This document shows positions 53,462-60,968 of a stretch of 64,000 nucleotides of DNA, one piece after another. A model generated the notes under the pieces. That model was not told the DNA's origin. It saw only the letters and a list, made by a program, of their open reading frames with translations, and searched no databases. Source of the stretch: JAEWWD01 sp964440115 (GTDB taxonomy: Bacteria; Bacillota; Clostridia; Christensenellales; CAG-138); contig CAYTPV010000007.1 in assembly GCA_964440115.1 (NCBI GenBank), forward strand, positions 165,020-229,019, in the 5' to 3' direction. A program made the position numbers and the translations under genes. Numbering within the stretch: the stretch's first letter is position 1; each line of letters starts with the position of its first letter.

Positions 53462-53508
53462 AATATCGCGCAGCGTTATATCGTCTAACGTTATATCGTG
53501 GAGCGTTA
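53440..53508. promoter_or_regulatory. Array of TATATCG/CGATATA repeats, probable PadR operators
   Basis: The spacer and start region contain a TATATCG-cccgc-CGATATA inverted repeat (53441-53459), then AATATCGCG (53462), GCGTTATATCG (53473), ACGTTATATCG (53488) and GCGTTAT (53502), roughly one per 15 bases, consistent with several operator half-sites. They overlap the -10 box and initial transcript of padR, so autorepression is likely. Confidence 0.7.
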
Positions 53509-53523
53509 TTGAGGAGGGATAGT

Positions 53524-53841
53524 ATGCAGGAAAACATCGCACTGACGGAAGCTGTTTATTATATACTTCTGTCGTTGTATCAGCCGTGCCATGGATACGG
53601 CATTATGCAGAACGTTATGGAACTGAGCCGGGGGAGGGTAATTCTTGCAGCCGGCACTTTGTATGGGGCATTGAGCACTTTGCTCGAAAAAGGATGGATT
53701 CACTCGCTGCCTGTTGAAGAAAATGCTAGGAAGAAAGAATACGAGATTACGGATGCCGGTCGTGCGGCCGTATTATCGGAAATTGAACGGCTTCGGGAAT
53801 TGATTAAGAATGGTTCAAGGATAGCTGGAGGTCAACTATGA
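53524..53841 (+). CDS. PadR-family transcriptional regulator
   Basis: The 105-residue protein is a minimal (subfamily 2) PadR repressor. The winged helix-turn-helix is clear from LTEAVYYILLSLYQPCHGYG, LAAGTLYGALSTLLEKGWI and a wing with RKKEYEITDAGRAAV. Such regulators usually control the adjacent membrane protein or transporter genes and their own promoter. Here the partner is the DUF2812 protein overlapping it by 4 bases. The effector is unknown. The ATG at 53524 follows GAGGAGGGAT. Confidence 0.9.
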   Translation: MQENIALTEAVYYILLSLYQPCHGYGIMQNVMELSRGRVILAAGTLYGALSTLLEKGWIHSLPVEENARKKEYEITDAGRAAVLSEIERLRELIKNGSRIAGGQL

Positions 53842-54368
53842 AACACACCGTATACAGGGTTTTCACCATAGGCCAATATGAAAAAGAGGAACAATGGCTC
53901 AATGAAATGTCTTCTAAGGGCATGCAGCTAACCCACGTTGGATTTTGCAAGTATGTTTTTGAAGAAGGGACACCGGGTGAATACGTTTATCGGCTTGAAC
54001 TTCTTGAGCACGCGCCAACGAATGCGCAGAGCATCGCATACATTCGGTTTATGGAGGATATGGGAGTAGAACATGTTGCATCACTTTTGTACTGGGCTTA
54101 TTTCAGAAAGAAGGCAGGAGATACTCCTTTTGATATTTATTCCGATATTCCATCCAAGATCAAACATTTTCGGCGTATGAATTTGCTATGCAACTGGGGT
54201 GCCGGATTAAACCTCTTCATCGGCATCGTGAATATTGCGATGAAAGCACCTGGCAACTTTTCAGTAGGCATAATGAACGTATCTCTTGCATTCATCATAT
54301 TACTCATCGCAATTCCAATTAGAAAGAAGCTTAGACTATTGCGCAGAGAAAGCACAGTACATGAATAA
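53838..54368 (+). CDS. DUF2812 family membrane protein
   Basis: The 176-residue protein has a soluble N-terminal DUF2812 domain (about 1-105, with FTIGQYEKEEQWLNEMSSKG and the later EHVASLLYWAYFRKK) and two hydrophobic segments (about 116-133 and 140-160), ending in a basic tail. DUF2812 proteins are very often encoded with a PadR regulator in Firmicutes and are thought to be membrane-stress or signalling partners, but no activity is known. The GGAGG site is inside the end of padR, so translation is coupled. Confidence 0.85.
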   Translation: MKHTVYRVFTIGQYEKEEQWLNEMSSKGMQLTHVGFCKYVFEEGTPGEYVYRLELLEHAPTNAQSIAYIRFMEDMGVEHVASLLYWAYFRKKAGDTPFDIYSDIPSKIKHFRRMNLLCNWGAGLNLFIGIVNIAMKAPGNFSVGIMNVSLAFIILLIAIPIRKKLRLLRRESTVHE

Positions 54369-54375
54369 CATTAAC

Positions 54376-54410
54376 AAAAGCGTCGTTGCTGAGCAGCGCG
54401 CTTTTTTTCT
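54376..54410 (+). terminator. Probable terminator of padR-DUF2812
   Basis: An imperfect stem (AAAAGCG with CGCTTTT as outer arms) is followed by TTTTTC, seven bases after the DUF2812 stop. Confidence 0.55.
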
Positions 54411-54517
54411 TTTGCTTTCCTTTTTCTCTTCATATGTCATAGGTTTGTTATGTCAATCTGCATGCGGCTTTTTTGATAGGCATATGTTTTAGGGAGTGAA
54501 AAAGGGGGGGATGGGCG

Positions 54518-55711
54518 ATGTTGCAAAAAGCAGCCGCCGTTATAAAAATCAAATGCGTAAAGGCCCGTTTTCAATGGCTGGCGCTTATGCTTGCCATATG
54601 CCTGGGCTTTCCTGTATGTGCTGCAAAAGCAGCACCCGAACAACCCGCCGTATCCATGAAAGATGCGGCCGGAGCAATTCTGGCGGAAGCAAGTACGCAA
54701 CAGCCGTTGCTTGAGCAAGAAGCGGATACGCAGCGTTCCGTTGCCGGATTATGCAAACTGCCGGCAGTATTGGTGCTGTGCGAGGCCGTGGATCAGGGAG
54801 CTTTAGATCTTACTTCCGAACTGATGGTCAGTGACAGGGCGGCAAGCGTCGGCGGACCGACAGCGTTTATTGAAAGCGGAGAAACAATTGCTGCGGCGCC
54901 TCTCATGAAGGCGGCGGTCATGATCAGCGCAGGCGACGCCATACAGGCATTGGGTGAAACTGCCTTCGGACCGGAATCTTCTTTTACGGAACGCATCAAT
55001 GCCCGAATGAAAGAACTTGGTATAGACGTGACCTTTGACAACGCCCTTGGCACGGGAGTTAAACTCAGCCCAAGACAGTTGGCAATCATAGGGGCGCAGC
55101 TTATGAAGAGTCCTTGCTTTGCTGCGCACAGTAAGCTTACGCTGGAAGGATTTTCGCATAAGGATGGAAGAGAAACGGAACTAGTCAATGCCAATCGCAT
55201 GCTCCGAACCTACGCTGGCTGTACAGGTGTTGCGACCGGCTCTTCCAATGAGGATGGCTACTGCGGCATATTCTACGTTGTAAGAGGCGATACGCATCTG
55301 ATCTGCGTTACGCTTGGCTGCAGAAATGCCAACACGCGATTCGCCGTAGCCGGGAATATGCTCGATCAGATATTTGCAACAAAAAAAGCGCAGTGCCTCG
55401 CTAATGCAGGAGATGTTATTGCACAAAATGTTAGGGTTAAAGGCGGGACCCGCCGGGAAGTCAATCTTGTCGCCAAAGATACGGTTGTTCTGCTGCTGGA
55501 TAAAAGTGACCCCGCGCTCACCGCAGTTCAGAATATTCCTGAAAATCTGCAGGCCCCCTTCGGCGCAAAAGATGTACTGGGCAGCATTTCGTACCAGACA
55601 GCAGACGGCATTGAAAAGGGGAAAGTGGAACTTGTCGCTCAAACAGAAGTGGGAGAGGCATTTTTCAGAGACATCATTCGGCAAATACTGCTTGGGTTTT
55701 TGAGGCAATAA
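54518..55711 (+). CDS. PBP5-like (S11 D,D-carboxypeptidase family) protein lacking the catalytic motifs
   Basis: The 397-residue secreted protein (signal peptide to about residue 39) has the layout of a DacF/PBP5 D,D-carboxypeptidase: a peptidase domain (about 45-290) and a C-terminal beta-rich domain (about 300-390). All three active-site motifs are changed. Where SxxK is expected it reads GLCK (Gly77 to Lys80), SxN reads SAG (137-139), and KTG reads ATG (239-241), while flanking family residues such as LGTGVKLSPRQLA and NEDGYCGIFYV remain. The frame is intact, so this looks like a maintained pseudoenzyme, perhaps a structural or peptidoglycan-binding protein. GGGGGG precedes its ATG. Confidence 0.8.
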   Translation: MLQKAAAVIKIKCVKARFQWLALMLAICLGFPVCAAKAAPEQPAVSMKDAAGAILAEASTQQPLLEQEADTQRSVAGLCKLPAVLVLCEAVDQGALDLTSELMVSDRAASVGGPTAFIESGETIAAAPLMKAAVMISAGDAIQALGETAFGPESSFTERINARMKELGIDVTFDNALGTGVKLSPRQLAIIGAQLMKSPCFAAHSKLTLEGFSHKDGRETELVNANRMLRTYAGCTGVATGSSNEDGYCGIFYVVRGDTHLICVTLGCRNANTRFAVAGNMLDQIFATKKAQCLANAGDVIAQNVRVKGGTRREVNLVAKDTVVLLLDKSDPALTAVQNIPENLQAPFGAKDVLGSISYQTADGIEKGKVELVAQTEVGEAFFRDIIRQILLGFLRQ

Positions 55712-55729
55712 CGTCTTACCCCTATAGCA

Positions 55730-55758
55730 TTGCATCGTTAGCCCTTTTTTCGTATAAT
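55730..55758 (+). promoter_or_regulatory. Sigma-A promoter of the protease-scpAB operon
   Basis: TTGCAT (55730-55735) and perfect TATAAT (55753-55758) are separated by 17 bases. Confidence 0.82.
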
Positions 55759-55770
55759 GGTACAAAGCGG

Positions 55771-55796
55771 TGCCGGGCAGGTTCGCCCGGCATTTT
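55771..55796 (+). other. Leader hairpin before the site-2 protease gene
   Basis: TGCCGGGC and GCCCGGCA form a perfect 8-bp stem with a 6-base loop, followed by TTTTG, starting about 6 bases after the predicted transcript start. It may act as a weak attenuator or stabilise the 5' end. Its tail (GCCCGGCATTTTG) matches the tail of the hairpin at 14945. Confidence 0.5.
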
Positions 55797-55819
55797 GTAT
55801 TACGGAGGAAAACACGCAG

Positions 55820-56491
55820 ATGCTGGGTAGTCTATTTTCTGGGGATACACAATCGATTATTCGGCAGATATTATACAGCCTGCCCGCAATATTGATTGCC
55901 CTTTCTTTCCACGAATGGGCGCATGCTTACGCAGCTTATCGGCTAGGAGATCCTACCGCACGCAACCTTGGCCGAATGACAATTAATCCGCTGCATCATA
56001 TTGATCCTATCGGCTTTCTTATGCTCATTATAGTGCGCTTTGGATGGGCAAAGCCCGTTCCTATCAATCCTCGCAATTTCCGCAATCCTCGCAGGGATGA
56101 AACACTTGTATCTCTCGCAGGCGTTTGCGTTAATTTTCTGCTAGCGATCGTCAGTATGCTTTGCATATACATATTTCTAATACTTGGCGGTACAAACGGA
56201 GCGATTTTGTACATATTGTATTATTTCTGCACAATCAACCTTGGTCTTATGGTGTTTAACCTGATACCCATTCCGCCGCTCGACGGGTCTCATGTACTGG
56301 AGAATCTGCTTATCCGGCGCGTTGGCCCAAAACCATTTTATTTCCTCGCTCGATACGGCAATTATATTCTATTGGCGCTTCTGATCACGGGCGTGCTTCC
56401 CAATATACTTGGAACAGCTGTAAGCAGCATTCAGTTGGGCATGCAGTATATGTTCAATGCCATATTCTCTTTCCAGGTCTCCCTGTTTTAA
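55820..56491 (+). CDS. Site-2 protease family M50 membrane peptidase
   Basis: The 223-residue membrane protein has the zinc motif HEWAH at residues 31-35 (in LSFHEWAHAYAAYRLGD) and the third-ligand motif PIPPLDGSH in a later segment. It belongs to the YwhC/Rv-type group of short site-2 proteases, distinct from the SpoIVFB-like protein at 1.2 kb. Its substrate is unknown. The gene is 11 bases upstream of scpA, a common placement in Clostridia (protease-scpA-scpB). The ATG at 55820 follows CGGAGGAAA. Confidence 0.88.
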   Translation: MLGSLFSGDTQSIIRQILYSLPAILIALSFHEWAHAYAAYRLGDPTARNLGRMTINPLHHIDPIGFLMLIIVRFGWAKPVPINPRNFRNPRRDETLVSLAGVCVNFLLAIVSMLCIYIFLILGGTNGAILYILYYFCTINLGLMVFNLIPIPPLDGSHVLENLLIRRVGPKPFYFLARYGNYILLALLITGVLPNILGTAVSSIQLGMQYMFNAIFSFQVSLF

Positions 56492-56502
56492 GGGCTATTG
56501 AT

Positions 56503-57267
56503 ATGACATACCATGTGCATCTGAGTCAATTCGACGGCCCGCTGGATCTGCTGCTGCATCTGATTGAAAGTGCAGAAGTGGATATCAAGGATATATTTGT
56601 ATCTGAGATCACCACACAGTATCTCAGCTATATGTCGAATTTGGACGGGCTGGATATGGACACTGCAAGCGAATTTCTTGCGATGGCCGCCACACTGCTT
56701 TATATCAAATCACGGCAGCTGCTGCCACGTCCCCCCAAGGAGCAGCCGGAAGAAGAAGATCCGGAAGTGCTGCTCATACGGCAGCTGCGCGAGTATAAGG
56801 CATTCAAACAGGCAGGGGAAGAACTGCAGGCGCTGCATGACGCAACAATAGGCGTTTATACGCGACTCCCCGAAGATGTTTTGCTGCCGCCTCAGGAAAT
56901 TTCGCTCTCCGGCGCAACTTTGCAGCAACTGTATCAAGCATTTTTCACACTGCTGCATGCACAGCCTGAGGAGCTGGTTGAACACCCCCTGCATCAGGTG
57001 AGACAGGATGCATACACCGTACGCACGCAAATTGCAAGAATTCGTCAGCTGTTAAGCATGCACGACGAACTTTCCTTTGAAGATTTGTTTGACGCGCATC
57101 CTGCTCGAATGGAGATCGTGACGACTTTTATGGCTCTGCTTGAAATGATCAGCCGCGGAGAAATACATTTGCGTCAACCAGCCCCTTTCACGCCGATACA
57201 TCTCAAAGCACGCGTACTGGGTGACGATGAGCCGGACGGCCAATATATGGATGAATATACGGATTGA
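56503..57267 (+). CDS. scpA: Segregation and condensation protein ScpA
   Basis: The 254-residue kleisin subunit of the Smc-ScpAB complex that folds and segregates chromosomes. It shows the N-terminal signature FDGPLDLLLHLIESAEVDIKD, the segment FLAMAATLLYIKSRQLLP and the C-terminal winged-helix end ISRGEIHLRQPAPFTPI. The central part is an acidic linker (about 85-170). SMC is not in the window. It lies 11 bases after the protease gene and 9 before scpB. Confidence 0.93.
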   Translation: MTYHVHLSQFDGPLDLLLHLIESAEVDIKDIFVSEITTQYLSYMSNLDGLDMDTASEFLAMAATLLYIKSRQLLPRPPKEQPEEEDPEVLLIRQLREYKAFKQAGEELQALHDATIGVYTRLPEDVLLPPQEISLSGATLQQLYQAFFTLLHAQPEELVEHPLHQVRQDAYTVRTQIARIRQLLSMHDELSFEDLFDAHPARMEIVTTFMALLEMISRGEIHLRQPAPFTPIHLKARVLGDDEPDGQYMDEYTD

Positions 57268-57276
57268 GGAACTTTC

Positions 57277-57828
57277 ATGCAACGCACTGAACAGATAGCC
57301 GCAATTGAATGCATGTTGTTTATAGCGGGCGACCCGGTCCCTATGCCCGAGCTGCAACGCGTGCTGGATATTACGGAACTTGAACTGAATTCGCTGCTGC
57401 AGGAACTGCAAAAGTTTTATCGCGATAACGCCAGAGGTATACAGCTATCCGTAACGGATGAAACGGTGCAGCTATGCTCCAACAGCGCATATGCCGCATA
57501 TGTGGAGCAGCTGCTCCAGCCTGCTCAGCAAAAAACTTTCTCACAATCTCTTCTTGAAACGCTGGCTGTCATCGCATATAAGCAGCCGGCGACACGCGCA
57601 GATGTTGAGGCTGTCCGCGGTGTCCGCTGTGAATACGCCATGAGCCAGCTTGTGAAACTGAACATGATCCAGCCAATCGGCCGAAAAGATGCCGTCGGCC
57701 GTCCTGTACTGTACGGTACGACCGACGCTTTTTTGCGTCAATTCGGAATTGGTTCCATAGCCGATCTCCCAAATTACGAAGCCTATTCGAAGGGCGAATC
57801 TCCCTGCACAGACGCGCTGATCGTTTAG
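57277..57828 (+). CDS. scpB: Segregation and condensation protein ScpB
   Basis: The 183-residue protein is the dimeric kite subunit of the Smc-ScpAB complex and contains two winged-helix domains. The family signature SQSLLETLAVIAYKQPATRAD followed by VEAVRGV is present at about 88-115, and the C-terminal VGRPVLYGTTDAFLRQFGI matches well. It binds ScpA, encoded 9 bases upstream. There is no U-run terminator after it; a guaB promoter begins 30 bases further on. Confidence 0.95.
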   Translation: MQRTEQIAAIECMLFIAGDPVPMPELQRVLDITELELNSLLQELQKFYRDNARGIQLSVTDETVQLCSNSAYAAYVEQLLQPAQQKTFSQSLLETLAVIAYKQPATRADVEAVRGVRCEYAMSQLVKLNMIQPIGRKDAVGRPVLYGTTDAFLRQFGIGSIADLPNYEAYSKGESPCTDALIV

Positions 57829-57860
57829 TTAATTTCTAAGAATGTTTGTGCTTTGTGCAC

Positions 57861-57889
57861 TTGACATTGCAGCACAGCTCCTGTAAACT
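57861..57889 (+). promoter_or_regulatory. Sigma-A promoter of guaB
   Basis: Perfect TTGACA (57861-57866) and TAAACT (57884-57889) at 17-base spacing, 31 bases before the guaB start codon. Confidence 0.82.
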
Positions 57890-57919
57890 GTACGCAACAT
57901 TTTCAGGAGGGTAAACGAA

Positions 57920-59392
57920 ATGGCTGAAAGCAGGATGATGGAAGACAAAATTGTAATGGAAGGGCTGACGTTTGATGACGTATTGCTGATTCCGGCGGAA
58001 TCAAGCGTAACGCCCAAAGACGTCAGCCTGCAAACAAAGCTCACGCAGGAAATACACCTGAACATTCCCATGATGAGCGCCGCGATGGATACTGTAACAG
58101 AAGCACGAATGGCAATCGCCATGGCACGCGCGGGCGGCATCGGCATTATTCACAAAAACATGAGTATTGAAGATCAGGCAGTCAATGTAGACAAGGTAAA
58201 GCGCTCCGAACACGGCGTTATCGTTGATCCCTTCTTTCTTTCACCAGATCACCTCGTTTCTGACGCACTGGAATTGATGAGCAAATACCGCATATCCGGC
58301 GTGCCCATCACGGTCAATGGAAAATTGGTGGGCATACTGACCAACCGTGATCTGCGCTTTATAGAGAATATCAATGTGCCTATCCGCGAAATGATGACGA
58401 GCGAGAACCTTGTCACTGCGCCGGTCGGAACTACGCTTACACAGGCAAAAGAGATTCTCCGCAAACATCGCATTGAGAAACTTCCTATTATTGATCAGGA
58501 TGGCTATCTGAAAGGCCTCATTACCATCAAGGATATCGAAAAGGCAATACAATATCCTTTGTCCGCAAAGGACCGCGATGGCAGACTGCTCGCAGGCGCC
58601 GCTGTAGGCGTTTCAAAGGATACCATGCAGCGTGTGGAAGCCCTCGTGGCCGTCAAAGCGGATGTCATTGCAGTGGATACAGCACACGGTCACAGCCGCG
58701 GCGTAATAGAAACAGTGAAGGCTCTTAGAGCCACGTATAAGCATCTTCAGATCATAGCGGGTAATGTAGCCACCGGCGAAGCTGTCAACGCGCTCATTGA
58801 GGCTGGCGCGTCTGCAGTGAAAGTCGGCATTGGGCCGGGCAGTATCTGCACGACCCGCGTAGTAGCCGGCATAGGCGTGCCTCAGATTACCGCCATTCTG
58901 GAATGCGCACGTGCTGCCGCAAAACATAATATCCCCATCATCGCGGATGGCGGCATCAAGTATTCCGGCGACATCACAAAGGCGATCGCCGCAGGCGCAA
59001 ATTGCGTGATGCTGGGCAGCCTGCTTGCGGGAACGGATGAAAGCCCGGGGGATACGGAAATTTATCAAGGCCGCAGGTTCAAAGTGTATCGCGGTATGGG
59101 TTCCATAGGCGCGATGGAGAAGGGCAGCAAGGACAGATATTTTCAGGAAGATGCGGACAAGCTGGTCCCAGAAGGCGTAGAAGGCCGCGTAGCATACAAA
59201 GGCTCCCTATATGAGTCCATTTTCCAGCTTTGCGGCGGCTTACGCAGCGGCATGGGATATTGCGGTGCAGCTACAATTGACGACCTCCGGAATAATGGAA
59301 GGTTTATACGCATCACGAGCGCCGGACTTACGGAAAGCCATCCGCACGATGTGTATATTACAAAGGAAGCTCCGAATTATTCAGCCCGATGA
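57920..59392 (+). CDS. guaB: IMP dehydrogenase
   Basis: The 490-residue protein is a full-length IMPDH: a TIM-barrel catalytic domain interrupted by a pair of CBS domains (about 95-210, with LMSKYRISGVPI and LRKHRIEKLPII). The active-site loop GPGSICTTRVVAG contains catalytic Cys310, and the flap and IMP-site stretch YRGMGSIGAM follows. It oxidises IMP to XMP, the committed step to GTP. It has its own promoter and terminator, so it is a single-gene unit. AGGAGGG precedes the ATG. Confidence 0.97.
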   Translation: MAESRMMEDKIVMEGLTFDDVLLIPAESSVTPKDVSLQTKLTQEIHLNIPMMSAAMDTVTEARMAIAMARAGGIGIIHKNMSIEDQAVNVDKVKRSEHGVIVDPFFLSPDHLVSDALELMSKYRISGVPITVNGKLVGILTNRDLRFIENINVPIREMMTSENLVTAPVGTTLTQAKEILRKHRIEKLPIIDQDGYLKGLITIKDIEKAIQYPLSAKDRDGRLLAGAAVGVSKDTMQRVEALVAVKADVIAVDTAHGHSRGVIETVKALRATYKHLQIIAGNVATGEAVNALIEAGASAVKVGIGPGSICTTRVVAGIGVPQITAILECARAAAKHNIPIIADGGIKYSGDITKAIAAGANCVMLGSLLAGTDESPGDTEIYQGRRFKVYRGMGSIGAMEKGSKDRYFQEDADKLVPEGVEGRVAYKGSLYESIFQLCGGLRSGMGYCGAATIDDLRNNGRFIRITSAGLTESHPHDVYITKEAPNYSAR

Positions 59393-59397
59393 TTACG

Positions 59398-59427
59398 AGC
59401 GCCGCTTTACGCGGCGCTTTGATTTTA
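59398..59427 (+). terminator. Intrinsic terminator of guaB
   Basis: AGCGCCGC pairs with GCGGCGCT around TTTAC, followed by TTGATTTTA, six bases after the guaB stop. Confidence 0.82.
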
Positions 59428-59440
59428 TAATAATTCGTAG

Positions 59441-59468
59441 TTTAACCAAGCCAGCTTTGTGGTAAAAT
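59441..59468 (+). promoter_or_regulatory. Promoter of the encapsulin operon
   Basis: An extended -10 (TGGTAAAAT, 59460-59468) with a TTTAAC -35 box at 59441-59446, 16-base spacing. An imperfect GGGTAGAGTTCCC repeat follows near the start. Confidence 0.6.
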
Positions 59469-59519
59469 AGGGTAGAGTTCCCTAACTGTATGTATTATTA
59501 ATAAAGGAGGTTCTCTTGT

Positions 59520-59873
59520 ATGCCAAATTTTGCAAACCCTTTTCAGGGAAATGTCAACCGTAAAATCACTAAGGAAGAACTTATCCAGGCAATCCGATTG
59601 GATATTGCTGGCGAACTTGAAGCGATTTATGTATATGATTCGCATGTACATGCCACGGACGATCCTGTTGCAAAGGCGATTATATCAGACATTCGCGATG
59701 AAGAAAAGGCGCATGTGGGAGAACTGATGACTTTGCTGCGTCATTTGGACCCACAGGAAGCCACGCATTTTCTTTCCGGTGAGGCGGAAGTCAAGGAAAT
59801 GTTGGATGAGTTAGGCATTTCGTCGTCCATCGGGGCTTCTAAGTCTACCGTTGGCAGCCTTATTAAGGAATAG
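59520..59873 (+). CDS. Encapsulated ferritin-like protein (encapsulin cargo)
   Basis: The 117-residue helical protein matches encapsulated ferritin (EncFtn): two antiparallel helices with Glu32, Glu34, Glu61, Glu62 and His65, the residues that build the ferroxidase centre at a decamer interface in the Rhodospirillum protein. Its C-terminus STVGSLIKE is a targeting peptide that docks inside the encapsulin shell, and the shell gene is 12 bases downstream. It should oxidise Fe(II) and deliver iron for mineral storage in the shell. The ATG at 59520 lies behind AAAGGAGGT. Confidence 0.9.
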   Translation: MPNFANPFQGNVNRKITKEELIQAIRLDIAGELEAIYVYDSHVHATDDPVAKAIISDIRDEEKAHVGELMTLLRHLDPQEATHFLSGEAEVKEMLDELGISSSIGASKSTVGSLIKE

Positions 59874-59885
59874 GGAGGGATTATT

Positions 59886-60704
59886 TTGGATTATCTGTTT
59901 CGTGAAAGCGCGCCTCTTACAGGCGAACTTTGGGAGAAAATTGACAATATAGTGGTCAGGACGGCCAGTCGTCAGTTGATCGGACGCAGATTTATTAATC
60001 TCTACGGCCCCCTTGGTGCACAAACATTAAGCGTTCCCGTTGACGATTTGACAAAGCGTGGAACATTTGAAGAAGATGGAGCAGTAATAAAAACAGGAGG
60101 CAGGGTTTATAAAGAACTGCCTCTTCTGTACAGCGATGCTACGCTATATTGGAGAGATATTGAGAACAGTCAAGGCAGCGATTTACCGATAGATTTATCG
60201 TCAGTTGCGGAAGCTACCGCACAGTGCGCCAAGAAGGAAGACGAGCTGATATTTTTCGGCAGCAAAGCGCTGGGATATGATGGACTGTTCTCGACGGAAG
60301 GCTCCTCGCATATCGCCAGAAGCGATTGGAAGACAGGGGAGAATCCCTTCTCCGATGTTGCAAAGGGCGTGGAACTGCTGACCGATAAGGGCATCTGGGG
60401 CCGTATGGCGCTCATTATGAGTCCGGATCTGTATACGCAACTACAGCGCATACAGCCCGGCACGGGTAAAATGGAAATAGACCGCGTAAGTGCACTGGTT
60501 GACGGCAACGTGTTCCGTTCCCCCGTACTGGGCACGAACAAGGCGATACTCGTAGGGGCCGATTCGCAATATATGGATCTCGCCGTCGGTCAGGATCTTG
60601 CTGCCGCTTATCTTGAGACAAAGGATCTGAACCATGCGCTACGAATTCTTGAGACCTTGTTGCTGCGTATCAAGAGGACCGATGCCATTGTAGTGTACGA
60701 CTGA
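59886..60704 (+). CDS. Family 1 encapsulin shell protein
   Basis: The 272-residue protein has the HK97 phage-capsid fold of family 1 encapsulins. It begins MDYLFRESAPLTGELWEKID, followed by the ARQLIGRRF-type segment (TASRQLIGRRFINLYGPLG), with the E-loop region near RVYKELPLLYSDATLYWRD and the typical C-terminus LETLLLRIKRTDAIVVYD. Sixty copies would build a ~24-nm shell that encloses the ferritin-like cargo encoded just upstream. The older annotation of this family is bacteriocin/linocin M18. The start is TTG at 59886, behind a strong GGGAGGG site. Confidence 0.95.
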   Translation: MDYLFRESAPLTGELWEKIDNIVVRTASRQLIGRRFINLYGPLGAQTLSVPVDDLTKRGTFEEDGAVIKTGGRVYKELPLLYSDATLYWRDIENSQGSDLPIDLSSVAEATAQCAKKEDELIFFGSKALGYDGLFSTEGSSHIARSDWKTGENPFSDVAKGVELLTDKGIWGRMALIMSPDLYTQLQRIQPGTGKMEIDRVSALVDGNVFRSPVLGTNKAILVGADSQYMDLAVGQDLAAAYLETKDLNHALRILETLLLRIKRTDAIVVYD

Positions 60705-60728
60705 TAACATTTTTCGGATCATGCCAAC

Positions 60729-60764
60729 AGGACCTGTTTCCAACATGAAACAGGTCCTTTGTTA
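60729..60764 (+). terminator. Intrinsic terminator of the encapsulin operon
   Basis: A perfect 12-bp stem (AGGACCTGTTTC with GAAACAGGTCCT) around CAACAT, followed by TTGTTATT. Confidence 0.85.
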
Positions 60765-60826
60765 TTATCAATTCAAATAAAAGTATCAAGTAAGATTAAC
60801 CGAAAAAAATAACTGATACATTATTG

Positions 60827-60853
60827 TTAACTCTTATGTATTTATACCGATAT
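60827..60853 (+). promoter_or_regulatory. Predicted sigma-D (flagellar/chemotaxis) promoter of the chemoreceptor gene
   Basis: TTAA (60827-60830), 15 bases, then ACCGATAT (60846-60853) closely follow the sigma-D pattern TAAA-N15-GCCGATAA. It lies 115 bases upstream of a chemoreceptor gene, the expected type of target. Confidence 0.6.
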
Positions 60854-60968
60854 TCTGATTGGAACGAGTCGTTATATTTAGGTTTATGCTCTGATAATGG
60901 TAAAACGGATTTGTGGTTGCAGTACTGACTTGTTTTTTCTTAGTCTAGTAAACAGAGGAGTTAATATC

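Noticed and set aside
53440..53508. Repeats upstream of padR as a CRISPR-like array
   Set aside because: Units are 7-11 bases, imperfect and mixed in orientation; they fit operator half-sites.
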